A stretch of 64,000 nt of DNA from Prolixibacteraceae bacterium. Its GTDB lineage: Bacteria; Bacteroidota; Bacteroidia; Bacteroidales; Prolixibacteraceae. The stretch covers positions 1 to 64,000 of the forward strand of contig DOAQ01000048.1 in NCBI GenBank assembly GCA_003506435.1. The letters run 5' to 3'. Numbering within the stretch: position 1 is the first letter of the stretch; the number at the start of each line of letters is the position of its first letter. The position numbers were made by a program, and so were the translations under genes. This document shows, in pieces, positions 41,359-52,300 of this stretch. A model generated the notes under the pieces. It saw only the letters and a program-made list of their open reading frames with translations, did not search any database and was not told where the DNA came from.

Positions 41359-44300
41359 CTATTTCACTATTTTATGTACCGAAATGACTTCGGCACCGTC
41401 CAATAACCGTAAGACATACATACCCCTTTTAAGTGTTTGCGTGTCAATTTTCATGTCAGAGCTTTTTGCGTTTTGCTTCACGATGATCGTTTTTCCGCTT
41501 ATATCAATGATCTCTGCCCGGCTTATGTTTTTCGTGTTACCAATCTGAAGAACATCGTTGAAAGGATTGGGATAGACAAAAGGCGCATCTTTGTCAGAAA
41601 TAGACGAAGAAGACGTGGATATTTTTGCTGATTTTAATCCATCGTATTCTTGGAGCACGATGGCATTCAGGTAGCCATACGATCCGGTTTCCACGGTCAT
41701 GCTTGCACGGATAGTCCCGGATGAGGGGACAACATTGGTGAATATAGCTTTATCCGTTGTATTGTCGTCAATATCACAGATGTCATATTCACTTCCGATG
41801 GTTATACGCATTTTTCTTGTTTGTCCCGTAGTTGCTCTCGAACCATAAAACTCCAGGTAATAATAATGTGAGTTGTTCAGGTTTCTGAACTCAATATCAT
41901 TTGTCATTCCTGTTGTATTATACCAGGCAGCCCTGTTTACATTCGTCGGGTACGGGCCTGCGGACATTCCATTGGCGTTGCTTCCGGTCCATACATCTTC
42001 GTTATAGATAGTATAACCTGAAGAGTTGCCCAGATCGTCGTTCAGTGAAAGAGAAGAACCTGCACTCTGGCTGGTAAAATCGTTCCATCCGGAGCCTCCT
42101 GCATAACCTGTATAGAACATATTTACCTTGACTGTTTTGACCAGGGTTGCCGAGTTATCATTATCGGCAATATTAACTGTTGCAGAGGAAGGCGTTCCTA
42201 CTGTATAACCAGTACCCGAGGCCAGGGTCAATATCACGGTTTCCGGGTCGTCTTCGTCCGTACTGTCATCAACCGGGGTGATAGTAATGGTTGCAGTTGA
42301 ATTACCATCTGCAATGGTCACGCTACCCGTCAGTGTTTGCGTATAGTCCCCGGAGGATGCTGTTCCTCCAACGGTATAATTCACGGTAAGGTTACCCGAA
42401 GTTGCTGTACCCCTGGAAACGGTAAACGTCCCCGTATCCTGGCCTTGTTCTGCGGCGCTGGCATCGGTGGCTGAAATAGACACTTCCGGATCAGGCTCCA
42501 CACTTGTCCTGATAATCATGGCGTTGATATAACCATACTGACCACTAATTTTCGACATCGTGACATCTACTATTCCTGAAGAATTCGGTGATACGTTGGA
42601 AATGGTCAGTAAATTGTCAGTATTCCCTATCGGGTTAACCCCCACAGAAGTACCTCCTATCGTAAAGGTGGCGGTACGGTCTCCCGAAGCGGATGCATCG
42701 TCCCGGCTCTCGAAAAAATCAAAAGAATAGGTTTCAGAAGGATTTAGCCCAGAAATCCTCAGCAAGGTGGTGGTATTGACTGAACTGCTTAAAAAATTAT
42801 ACCGGCCTCCTACATTGGTAGGGAAAATGGTTATCGGTTCCCCATTCACTCCCGTGGATAGAGTATTCCCACTGATGGTCAACGTAAGCCCGCTACCCAG
42901 ATTAACAGGAGAGGAGGCGGAACCATAAACACTGGTCCAGCCCGATTCTGCAGAACCACTGGCGGTAAAGTTGATCATAGCGATTGTTTCTTCCGTACCA
43001 TCATTATCTGCAATATTCACTGTTGCAGAAGAAAGTGCCCCTACCGTATAACCAGTACCCGAGGACAAGGTCAATATAACAGTTTCCGGGTCGTCTTCGT
43101 CCGCACTGTCATCGACCGGGGTAATGGTGATGGTTGCCGTTGAATTCCCATTGGTAATGGTTACACTACCCGTCAGTGTCTGTGTATAGTCTCCGGAGGA
43201 TGCTGTCCCTCCAATGGTATAATTCACGGTAAGGTTGCCCGAAGTTGCTGTACCCCTTGAAACAGTAAATGTTCCCGTATCCTGGTTTTGTTCTGCAGCG
43301 CTTGCATCAGTGGCCGAAATGGTCACCGTTGGAGTTGTTGCAGACGTAGTAATCACCTGAAGTACATTCGAATAGGCTGAATTGCCGCTTGCATTTGTTG
43401 CCCTTACACGATAAAAATAGGTAGTGTTGGCAGTTAACCCTGTATTATTCGTAAAAGCAGTTACATTTTGGCCAACTGTACCCACAACCGTGTACCCACT
43501 TCCCCTCATTAATGAACGTTCGATGCTGAAATTCGTCTCATTGGTTGAATTATCCGTCCAGCTCAGCCCAACTGATGATGATGTGACAGACGTAGACTGG
43601 AGCCCAGTGGGATAACCTATCGGATTTGGGGCGCTTCCTTTTCTAACAATCATAGCGTTGATGTAACCATATCCACCGGAATTTTTCGACATAGTAATTA
43701 CTATTTCGCCTTCTGAAGAAGGTGACACATCTTCGAAAGTAACCAGAGTACCGGTATTACTGCATGCATTTATACTTTTGGTTGTACTCCCTATCGTGAA
43801 ATAAGTAGTTCTGGTTCCCGTGGCATCCCTGCTGCTGAAAAAATCGAAACTAAATGTACGTGAAGGGTCGAGCCCGGTAAGGGTAAATACAACAGGTTCT
43901 GTATCAGTAGTCTGTAGCCAGTTGTAGTATGTTCCTACATTTGCCGGATATATGGTAGACGGTTCACCCAAGTCATCAAGAGAAAAGATAGTACCCTCTT
44001 TTTTCATGGTTATTCCATAACCCAAATAAACCGGATAAGGGTAATCTCCACGCACGTTTATCCAGCCACTCTGTATATGTGAATACCCATCAGTAAAATT
44101 TATTTGGGCAATTGTACTTGGAAGGTTTGCCTGCGAAGGAGCTTGCGAAAATGTTGCCGTAACGGTTTTGTTGGAAGTCATTAGGGCAAAAGTATTGTCA
44201 TTAACAGATGTAACGTCGCTAAATGGACGTTTGTAGGTGAGATCTGTATTCGGGGGCACCACACCGTCGCTCCATCCATCAAATTGCCAACCAAAATCGG

Positions 44301-45309
44301 GAATGGCAACAAGGTTAGGTAACGAAGTTGTACCATACGTATATGTGCCTGGGACAGGGAATACAGTGCCATTGCCTGTTTTCTGAACGGCAAGGCTATA
44401 CTGTGTGTTCTCGGTAACTACATCGTCTGCATTTTGCATCCTGCCGAAAAATGGTATAGTACGACCCGACGGGCTTAACTCTTGTCCCCTCGGCACGCTG
44501 ACTCCTGTTTTAAATGTGTAAAGAATGAAATTGTCAAGGTTGACCCATTCATCTTTCGTATTCCTCCAGTCATCGGTAGCCCCGCCAAAAAATGTATATA
44601 TTTTCATGCAATCCACCCCAATAGACGATAAATTCCTGAATTTTATATCGGATTTTGTAACAACCAGTTGTCCATCAAAAAATCCTTCCAATATCCCGTC
44701 CTGATTTCCACTTTCTCCGACTACAGTATTCATCACCACCCGGTAGGTAATATTATGCCACTGCCCAGGTACAAATGCACTTGTGCCCCAACTGTATGAT
44801 TGCGAAGCTCCAGCTTGATTGTATGAATAAAAATTGATTTTCCCGCCTTTAGTGAACATCATACTTGCAGTAAAACCTTCATCAGGTAAAGGATATTCAT
44901 CAAAATCAGGCCCCCCTTTTAACCCGGGAATCTTTCCGCCACGTAAAAAATTAAATCCCGGTTTAAACCTGATATCATAAGAAAAGTATATTTCCGAATA
45001 ACTCGCACCAACAGCGGTTTCCCATTGTCCTCCACCATAAGTAGGGCTTAATGAACCCTTAGGGTATTCCCAGTGCAAAACTTTTGTACGAGTCCCGGCA
45101 ATCGTATCAACCGCGATAAAAGACCGGCTTGTGTTTAGTACATTCGATGGCGGATTGTTCCAGTCGGCATAAAGCTCAGTGGTATTATAAGCGCCTAATG
45201 TGTTGTCCACAAAACTGTGGTTGAATATGACGTTAATGTCAGTTAAATTATTCTGGCCTCTTACCATGAATGAAGCCAGACAAAGCAATAAAAAAACAAT
45301 TTTTTTCAT
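41359..45309 (-). CDS. Multidomain secreted polysaccharide-lyase-like protein with T9SS tail
   Basis: A 1316 aa secreted protein. Order of parts: signal 1-18; a PL14/PL20-type jelly-roll lyase-like domain 20-270 (VLHWEYPKGSLSPTYGGGQW, YFSYDIRFKPGFNF, GGKIPGLKGG, WHNITYRVVMNT); a divergent InlB-like repeat 303-390; an unnamed beta module A 398-557; Fn3 565-655; Calx-beta 660-770; beta module B 775-935; a second nearly identical Calx-beta 941-1051; beta module C 1057-1222; a T9SS C-terminal sorting domain 1245-1316. Modules A-C end with YGYINAMIVR-like strands. The lyase part should cleave a uronic-acid polysaccharide, but the substrate cannot be told. Paralogue of the product at 45447. Confidence 0.82.
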   Translation of the reverse strand: MKKIVFLLLCLASFMVRGQNNLTDINVIFNHSFVDNTLGAYNTTELYADWNNPPSNVLNTSRSFIAVDTIAGTRTKVLHWEYPKGSLSPTYGGGQWETAVGASYSEIYFSYDIRFKPGFNFLRGGKIPGLKGGPDFDEYPLPDEGFTASMMFTKGGKINFYSYNQAGASQSYSWGTSAFVPGQWHNITYRVVMNTVVGESGNQDGILEGFFDGQLVVTKSDIKFRNLSSIGVDCMKIYTFFGGATDDWRNTKDEWVNLDNFILYTFKTGVSVPRGQELSPSGRTIPFFGRMQNADDVVTENTQYSLAVQKTGNGTVFPVPGTYTYGTTSLPNLVAIPDFGWQFDGWSDGVVPPNTDLTYKRPFSDVTSVNDNTFALMTSNKTVTATFSQAPSQANLPSTIAQINFTDGYSHIQSGWINVRGDYPYPVYLGYGITMKKEGTIFSLDDLGEPSTIYPANVGTYYNWLQTTDTEPVVFTLTGLDPSRTFSFDFFSSRDATGTRTTYFTIGSTTKSINACSNTGTLVTFEDVSPSSEGEIVITMSKNSGGYGYINAMIVRKGSAPNPIGYPTGLQSTSVTSSSVGLSWTDNSTNETNFSIERSLMRGSGYTVVGTVGQNVTAFTNNTGLTANTTYFYRVRATNASGNSAYSNVLQVITTSATTPTVTISATDASAAEQNQDTGTFTVSRGTATSGNLTVNYTIGGTASSGDYTQTLTGSVTITNGNSTATITITPVDDSADEDDPETVILTLSSGTGYTVGALSSATVNIADNDGTEETIAMINFTASGSAESGWTSVYGSASSPVNLGSGLTLTISGNTLSTGVNGEPITIFPTNVGGRYNFLSSSVNTTTLLRISGLNPSETYSFDFFESRDDASASGDRTATFTIGGTSVGVNPIGNTDNLLTISNVSPNSSGIVDVTMSKISGQYGYINAMIIRTSVEPDPEVSISATDASAAEQGQDTGTFTVSRGTATSGNLTVNYTVGGTASSGDYTQTLTGSVTIADGNSTATITITPVDDSTDEDDPETVILTLASGTGYTVGTPSSATVNIADNDNSATLVKTVKVNMFYTGYAGGSGWNDFTSQSAGSSLSLNDDLGNSSGYTIYNEDVWTGSNANGMSAGPYPTNVNRAAWYNTTGMTNDIEFRNLNNSHYYYLEFYGSRATTGQTRKMRITIGSEYDICDIDDNTTDKAIFTNVVPSSGTIRASMTVETGSYGYLNAIVLQEYDGLKSAKISTSSSSISDKDAPFVYPNPFNDVLQIGNTKNISRAEIIDISGKTIIVKQNAKSSDMKIDTQTLKRGMYVLRLLDGAEVISVHKIVK
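42157..42489 (-). repeat. Internal Calx-beta repeat, copy 2
   Basis: Codes for residues 941-1051 of the 1316 aa protein and nearly duplicates 43000-43332, both at protein level (ISATDASAAEQGQDTGTFTV versus the same with NQ) and at DNA level. It indicates a recent internal duplication or gene conversion. Confidence 0.8.
43000..43332 (-). repeat. Internal Calx-beta repeat, copy 1
   Basis: Codes for residues 660-770. Only scattered positions differ from copy 2, for example T-I-G-G versus T-V-G-G and SADED versus STDED. Confidence 0.8.
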
Positions 45310-45446
45310 GTTCGTTTAATTTTTTAGTTAATGAATAAATGTCCCTTTTTCATCTTATCTAAATGTCAAACAGAAGGATATTATATGCAAATAACAGTTA
45401 CATATTATCCCTAAAAGCATGAAGAACTCAGGCATGGAAGTAAATT

Positions 45447-47408
45447 CTATTCTTTCATTATTTTGAAATTAACCCTGTCGGAAGAAGTACCGGTTACCTG
45501 AAGGAAATACATACCACTTTTCAAATCATGAAGGGAAATTTTCTCATTCGGAAACGAATTATTTTTATATTCCTTCACTTTTCTTCCTATCATATCATAA
45601 ACCGAAACCAGGGCATTTTCGGATAAGCCGGTAATGAACAAATCATCGATAACCGGATTTGGATAGATTTTTATCCTTCCTGAATGTTCTGTAAGTTTCT
45701 CGGTGGAAGTTGAACTGCCCCTTCGGACAATCATAGCATTGATATACGCATATCCGTTGGCAGGTTTGGTCATGCTGATTGTTATTTCGCCTGAAGCGGA
45801 AGGCGATACATCTTCAATAGTGGATATAGTACCCGTATTGCCGTATGCATTCTGACTCACAGTGGTTTGACCTATTGTGAACGAAACTTGCCGGGTACCG
45901 GAACCTCCGCCATCGTCCCTGCTGCAAAAGAAATCGAAGCTAAATTTCCGGGAAGGATCCAATCCGGTAAGTGTGAACACGACCGGATCCGTATATGTAT
46001 TTTCTACAAAGTTATAGGTTTTCCCCACGTTGGTTGAAAATATAGTGGAAGCTTCTCCTGTTTGTCCAAGCCCCAAAAGGCTGCCTCCTTTTTTCATATA
46101 TATTCCATATCCCAGATAGACCGGGTAAGGATAATCTCCCCGAACATTGATCCAGTCCGTCTCGATCAGAGATGCGCTTGACGTGAAATTTATCCGGGCA
46201 ATTATTGTTGGAAGGTCTGCCTGCGGAGGAGCCTGAGAAAATGTTGCCGTAATGGTTTTATTCGAATTCATCAGGGCAAAAGTATTGTCATTAACAGATG
46301 TAACACCGGCGAACGGACGCTTATAGTCTGTATCGGTATTCGGGGGTACCACCCCGTCGCTCCATCCATCGAACTGCCATCCAAAATCGGGAACAACAAC
46401 CAGATTGGGCAACGAAGTGGCAAGATATTCGTATGTACCCGGCGCCGGAAATACAGCGCCATTGCCTGTTTTCTGAATGGTCAGGTTATAATGGGTATTT
46501 TCGGTAACCACATCGCCTGTATTTTTCATCCGGCCAAAATAAGGGATCGTCCGTCCTGCCGCGCTTGCTGTGTTTCCCCGGGGTACGGTAACCCCGTCTT
46601 TGAAAGTGTAAAGCATGAAATTGTCCAGATGCACCCACTCGTCTTTTGTGTTTCTCCAGTCATCGGTATTGCCGCCAAAGAATGAATATATCTTCATATA
46701 ATCAACGCCAATGGTCGATAAATTCCTGAAACAAATATTTGTATAAGCACAAACGAGCTTCCCGTCAAAAAAACCTTCCAGAATTCCATCCTTTTTTCCA
46801 CTACTTGCGCCAATGGTATTCATCACCACCCGGTAGGTAATATTGTGCCATTTACCCGGTACAAAACGGGGTTCCGTGCCCCAGCCATACGATTGTGAAG
46901 CCCCGGCCTGATTGTACGAATAAAAATTAATCCTCCCGGTTTTGGTAAACATCATGCTGGCTGTAAACCCCTGATTCCACGTCGGGGCGTCAGAGAAATC
47001 CGGTCCCCCTTTTAACCCGGGGATTTTTCCTCCCATCTGGAAGTTAAAACCCGGTTTAAACTTAATATCATACGAAAAATATATTTCCTCGTAACTTGCA
47101 CCTGCGGCAGTTTCCCATTGCCCTCCGCCATACGTAGGGCTTAATGAACCTTTGGGGTACTCCCAGTGTAATACTTTTGTAGGGGTACCTGCAATTGTAT
47201 CAATCACGATAAAAGACCTGTTTATATTCAGAACATCCGATGATGGGTTCTTCCAATCGGCATTGATCTGTGTTCTGCCATAAGCACCCGGTGTATTGTT
47301 TGCAAAACTATGGCTGAATATCACAATAATATCTTCTAATTTGTCCTGCGTAAAGCCTTTTATGATTAGAGTTGTACATATAATAAGAAGAAGGAGATTT
47401 TTTTTCAT
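45447..47408 (-). CDS. Secreted polysaccharide-lyase-like protein with T9SS tail (short paralogue)
   Basis: A 653 aa secreted protein: signal about 1-20; PL14/PL20-type domain 22-275 (VLHWEYPKGSLSPTYGGGQW, YFSYDIKFKPGFNF, GGKIPGLKGG); InlB-like repeat about 304-391; one beta module about 399-560 ending YAYINAMIVR; T9SS sorting domain about 580-653 (KIYPNPVIDDLFI). It aligns over its full N-terminal part with the 1316 aa protein at 41359 with very high similarity, but lacks the Fn3, Calx-beta and extra modules. The pair arose by tandem duplication. It is the first enzyme gene after susD, so it is probably the primary surface depolymerase of the locus. Confidence 0.82.
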   Translation of the reverse strand: MKKNLLLLIICTTLIIKGFTQDKLEDIIVIFSHSFANNTPGAYGRTQINADWKNPSSDVLNINRSFIVIDTIAGTPTKVLHWEYPKGSLSPTYGGGQWETAAGASYEEIYFSYDIKFKPGFNFQMGGKIPGLKGGPDFSDAPTWNQGFTASMMFTKTGRINFYSYNQAGASQSYGWGTEPRFVPGKWHNITYRVVMNTIGASSGKKDGILEGFFDGKLVCAYTNICFRNLSTIGVDYMKIYSFFGGNTDDWRNTKDEWVHLDNFMLYTFKDGVTVPRGNTASAAGRTIPYFGRMKNTGDVVTENTHYNLTIQKTGNGAVFPAPGTYEYLATSLPNLVVVPDFGWQFDGWSDGVVPPNTDTDYKRPFAGVTSVNDNTFALMNSNKTITATFSQAPPQADLPTIIARINFTSSASLIETDWINVRGDYPYPVYLGYGIYMKKGGSLLGLGQTGEASTIFSTNVGKTYNFVENTYTDPVVFTLTGLDPSRKFSFDFFCSRDDGGGSGTRQVSFTIGQTTVSQNAYGNTGTISTIEDVSPSASGEITISMTKPANGYAYINAMIVRRGSSTSTEKLTEHSGRIKIYPNPVIDDLFITGLSENALVSVYDMIGRKVKEYKNNSFPNEKISLHDLKSGMYFLQVTGTSSDRVNFKIMKE

Positions 47409-47594
47409 ATTAAATAGTTCAATGAGTAGGGTTTCACTAATAATAAATCGATTATATCGAATGAATCATTTGTCCATAAAAAGACAAAAATCTTTTTACC
47501 ACGGAAGATTACATTTGAACAGAAATTAAAACACCTTGTTAGCATTTTAACGCTTAAACAACCTGATATGACATTGAATATTTTTAATATAGTA

Positions 47595-47637
47595 ACAAGA
47601 AGAGGAATGATTAATTAAAAAATCACTCCCTTCTTGT
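47595..47637 (-). promoter_or_regulatory. Long imperfect stem-loop after susD
   Basis: ACAAGAAG and CTTCTTGT flank further pairing GGA/TCC and TGATT/AATCA around an A-rich loop, giving about 16 pairs with a bulge and a mismatch. It lies 18 nt beyond the susD stop on the transcript. No T-run follows, so an mRNA-stabilising or partial-termination role between susCD and the enzymes is more likely than a plain terminator. Confidence 0.5.
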
Positions 47638-47654
47638 CACACATACAAAAATTG

Positions 47655-49364
47655 TTACTCCCACCCAGGGTTCTGGGTTAAATTCGGGTTCAAAACTATT
47701 TGAGATTCACTAACCGGATAGAGATAATCACGACCAGGATTAAACTGCCAACCATTTGGCATAGCAACCTGGAAAACATCAATAAATCCTTTTTCATCGG
47801 CAGGATAGGAAGGCTTCTTGGTAAACTGAGATTTGGTAGCCCCTTTCGGCCTTTTCCCAATAATCAGTTCATCTGCCGCCGCCCATCTCATAATATCATC
47901 TAAACGGAGATTTTCCAGACAAAGTTCAATTTTCCGTTCACGCCTGATTTCATTGATAACCGGTGATAACGTTGGAAAATCCCAATTTGGATCGGTTGGA
48001 ATACCGGCAAGTGTCAGGTTTGGCATCCCAACCCGGTTCCTGAGTTTTTTGATCGAAATATCGATATCTCCCTGGGTAATGGTGCCCAACTCAGCCTTAG
48101 CTTCAGCATAATTCAACAGAACCTCGGCATACCGGAACAGAATACTTGGTGCTTCTTCGCCGGACTGGCTGTGATATGCGACATTGGGATTATAACTTTT
48201 CCTCCGGGTATAACCGGTCGGTGGTGTCAGCCCGGCGGTGGTGAACAATTTGGCATAACATTCGCTCCAGTAAGTTATTTTTCCATTGTTGTTATACCAC
48301 ACCGCATCGGGGGTAAAAATAGTTTGTTTAAACCGGGGATCGCGGTCGGTTGTTTCATCAACAATATTTGCATACCCTTTAAACAGAGGACTGGTTGCTA
48401 TTGGCACTCCATCCTTGCACAGATAGGAATCGGCAAGCGACTTGGTAAGCCCATGCTGCTCTGGGAATTGCAGGTGATAAAGAGTACTCGGAGTCGTAAT
48501 ATTCAATGCAACACTTGTCTGCACCCAGAACAATACTTCTTTGTTTGAGGAATAGTCCCTCAACCCAAAAAAGTCGAAATAATCACTTTCCGGTTTGCCT
48601 GTGCTGTAAACATCGTACAAACCTGAATTCATAACTGCTGAGGCTGCTTCTGCCGCTTTGTTGAAATACTTTGCAGGCTGGGCATTGCTTACGCCAAAGG
48701 CGGTCCCGTTATGGTATTTTTCCCATGTGCCTTCGTAAAGGGCAACCCGCGACTGGTACAAAAGAGCAATCCATTTGTTGATCCGTGAACAGCCATTTGT
48801 TTTGTCAGCCGATAAATACATGGCCGCCGTATCCAGGTCGGCAATAATATTGTCAGCAATTACATTTCGAGGTTCTCTGGCTGAGTATAATTCGGGAGAA
48901 GTGGTTTTAAGAACAAACGGAATCCAAGGAACGCCTCCAAACATTTTTAACTCGCCGAAATAAAAAAAGGCCCTAAAGAAATATGCTTCGCCAACATATT
49001 GCTTGTAGGTTTCAAAATCTGCATCACATTTTTTGTAATTCTCAAGGAAATAGTTTACCGCCCTGATATCAGTATAGTCAAAATTTCCACCGGAGTTGAT
49101 TGTATTTGTCCCCCGTAAACGGGTATTGATCGTAGCATCGGTCATATTAATGTCGGAACTCAGATCCGCCCTGGTATTGTATTCTACTATCGGAAAATTA
49201 CCCCGGTTATAGAATTGGTTCATGTAAATTTTCATGTCGCTGACCTGGTTGAAAAATACTCCTTCGCTCACAGTATCCAATGGATATCTTTCCAGATAAT
49301 CTTTCTGGCATGCAACCATTGCCGACAATGCTATAAAACTGATAATTATTTTTAAATAGTTCAT
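47655..49364 (-). CDS. SusD/RagB-family glycan-binding lipoprotein
   Basis: A 569 aa outer-membrane lipoprotein (lipobox SAMVAC, Cys about 19) of the SusD fold. Typical elements are the N-terminal YLERYPLDTVSEGVFF, the TPR-like EAYFFRAFFYFGELKMFGGVP, FRYAEVLLNYAEAKAELG, INEIRRERKIELCLENLRLDDIMRW, and the C-terminal YLYPVSESQIVLNPNLTQNPGW. It captures oligosaccharides and closes over the SusC barrel. It directly follows the SusC gene with 24 nt between them. Confidence 0.96.
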   Translation of the reverse strand: MNYLKIIISFIALSAMVACQKDYLERYPLDTVSEGVFFNQVSDMKIYMNQFYNRGNFPIVEYNTRADLSSDINMTDATINTRLRGTNTINSGGNFDYTDIRAVNYFLENYKKCDADFETYKQYVGEAYFFRAFFYFGELKMFGGVPWIPFVLKTTSPELYSAREPRNVIADNIIADLDTAAMYLSADKTNGCSRINKWIALLYQSRVALYEGTWEKYHNGTAFGVSNAQPAKYFNKAAEAASAVMNSGLYDVYSTGKPESDYFDFFGLRDYSSNKEVLFWVQTSVALNITTPSTLYHLQFPEQHGLTKSLADSYLCKDGVPIATSPLFKGYANIVDETTDRDPRFKQTIFTPDAVWYNNNGKITYWSECYAKLFTTAGLTPPTGYTRRKSYNPNVAYHSQSGEEAPSILFRYAEVLLNYAEAKAELGTITQGDIDISIKKLRNRVGMPNLTLAGIPTDPNWDFPTLSPVINEIRRERKIELCLENLRLDDIMRWAAADELIIGKRPKGATKSQFTKKPSYPADEKGFIDVFQVAMPNGWQFNPGRDYLYPVSESQIVLNPNLTQNPGWE

Positions 49365-49388
49365 AATTTCATCCTTTTAAGTTTTTCA

Positions 49389-52300
49389 TTAAAAAGTAAC
49401 ACTAACACCAAACGACAGCATTTTGGTAATCGGGTATATTTCTCCCATCAGGCCGTTGCCCCGGCTATTTGAAGCGACCGTTGTCTCCGGTTCGAAAAGG
49501 TCTGGCAACTTCGAAAATGTCAGTAAGTTTTCGCCCGAAACATAAACCCTGGCTTTTTTAACAAATATTCTGTCCAGGATATGCTGAGGGATTGTATAAC
49601 CTATCTGAAGGTTCTTTAACCGGATGTATGCTGCATCCAGAACATATCTCGACTGGATTTGCAGGTTCTTATTTCTTTCCGCAGAACCATACGGTTTTGG
49701 GAAAAACGCATCGGTATTCGGGCCCAATATATTGGTTTCATCAGCAGGTCTCCAGTAGTCCAGCATCAAACCGCCTTCAAATATACAGGAGTTGTTTGCG
49801 GTTTGCATTAATCCAAAATATTGTTCCGCATCCCGTTGAACTGCCATTTCGGATTTGCCTACGCCTTGCCAAAACATGCTTACATCAAAATTCTTCCAGT
49901 TTAACCCGGCTGAAATACCAAAATTATATCGGGTTGAAGAGTTTGCAATGACCGATAAATCGCCGTGATCGTCTAATGTATTGGTTCCGGGGGTGATCTT
50001 GCCATCAGGCACTCCATCGGGTCCGCTTATATCTTTGTATTTTATGTCACCGGGGCTCCATTTGGCATAGTAATACGATTGATCGGGCATTTCTTCCCCG
50101 AATTCCTGAATGATCCCATCCGTTGTCAAGCCCCAGATATCCCCAACAACTTTTCCTTCGTACCAGGTGGAAATAACGCCATTTACATTCATATATTCCA
50201 AAATGGTGGTTTTATAATCACCTAAAGTGACTCTTGCATTATAGGAGAGATTTGATGAAATCCGGTCTTTCCATCCTATGGACAGTTCGTAGCCTTTGGT
50301 CGATAATTTGGCATTGTTCGTTTTGGGCGAAGATGCTCCCAATATTGACGGAAGTGTTTCAGCAGGGCCGATCATATCGCTGGTTACCCGGTTGTACCAT
50401 TCAGCCGAAAGACTTAAGCGGTTCTTGAGAAATTCAGCGTCCAATCCAACATTCAAGGTAGTAACAGTTTCCCAGGTTAAGTTGTTGCTAATGATACTAG
50501 GCTGGGAAGCATACAGGGGGATCTCTCCGTTTATTAAATATCCCCTGTTCCATGAATCGCCCGGGGTGTAACGCTCCTGAACATCAATGGTTGCCAGGTA
50601 CAGATAATTGTCAACGTTCTGGTTTCCCAAAGAGCCATACGAGCCCCTTAGTTTTAATGTATTTACATACGGCTTTATTTCTGCCCAGAAGTTTTCTTTT
50701 GCAATATTATAGGCAGCAGATACCGAAGGGAAAAAGCCCCACCGGGAACCATCCGCAAAACGGGAAGAACCATCGTAACGGGCGCTGAACTCGAACAGGT
50801 ATTTTTCTTCATAGTTATAGTTCAAACGTCCGAAAATTCCCTGTGTAGCCCAGTGTGTTTCTGAATCTGTCAGTGTTGACTCTCCGATTGCTGCGCTGAT
50901 TGCGACAATATCCTCTGTGATCAGTTCGGTTTTTTTACCATACAAATATTCATAGTGATTATTATCCTGTTCGTAGCCAACCAACGCTTTAAAGTAATGT
51001 TTGCCGATTGTTTTCTCAAACGAGGTATAAGCAGTAAAAAGCTGATATTTTTCCTGGGACAAGGACCTGATGGCTCCCGAAAGGGGTTGTCCGACATTTG
51101 ACACTTTTCCATTTGCCGCTGTCATCATGATAGGCTTGGGATTTCGCAAATTTTCTTCTGTATTGTATCCGTAATTATAACTGATATATGTTTTCCACCC
51201 TTTTATTGGCTCAATTTCACCACCCAACTTAATGAGTAAATTACTGTCATCATATACCGACCTTCCGCCTTCCTGCACAACTACCATAAGCGGGTTGTTA
51301 AGGGACCCATCGAGGTTGTACATAGGCCCTGTCGGGAAGAAGTCAAGCATCTCAGAAAAAATAAATTGCCTGCCGTTTTCAGACCTTCCGTACGGATAGT
51401 CCTTTTGGGAATTCATAAACTTAGTATCGAAATCAAAGCGGAACCATTCATTTACCTGGGAAGAGATATTTGCCAGAACATTGTACCTCTTGTAACTGTC
51501 TTCGTTCCACGAATTTAATCCGGGTTGGTCGAAATAACCGGCCGAGAAATAATAATTCATTTTTTTATCGCCGCCGCTAATGTTAATATTATGTTTCTGG
51601 TTGACGGAATAATCTTTCCAGTACAATTTCGTCCAGTTGTTATTGGCATTTCCATCCCATCTTCCCCTAAAGTTGCTATATGGTGGATTTGCAGGATCAT
51701 ATTCAGACTCGTATGTTCCATTTTGGTAGCCCAATATCCTTTCAACCTGGGCATCAGGGAAAGTAGGCGACAAACCGGCATTTGCCCTGCTCTGGTTAAA
51801 AGCAATGGCATAAGTATATGAATCTTCCATACTGGGAACATAGATCGGAATAGCAAAGGATATATTGTTGGTATATTGCACATTTAAAGGTTGCCCTGAT
51901 TTGCCCCTTTTGGTGGTTATTAAAATGACCCCAAAAGCGGCGCGTGAACCATATATTGCCGAAGCGGAAGCATCTTTTAAAATAGAAACACTCTCGATAG
52001 TCGAAGGATCAAGGTTATTGATATTCTCCATCTCAACCCCATCGACCAACGTAAGAGGCGAATCGTTGCCCGAGATGGAACCAACGCCACGGATACTCAG
52101 GTTTTGTTCTGCCCCGGGTTCACCTCCGTAGCTATTTAAGGAAACCATTACGTTTGGCGCGGCCCCCTGTAAAAGCAAAGAGGTGCTTACAGCCGGCCTG
52201 TTCTCCAGTTTTTCTCCTGAAACCACATCTACAGAACCTGACAAATTTATTTTCTTTTGGGTACCATACCCAACCGCTACGACTTCCTCAATACCGATGG

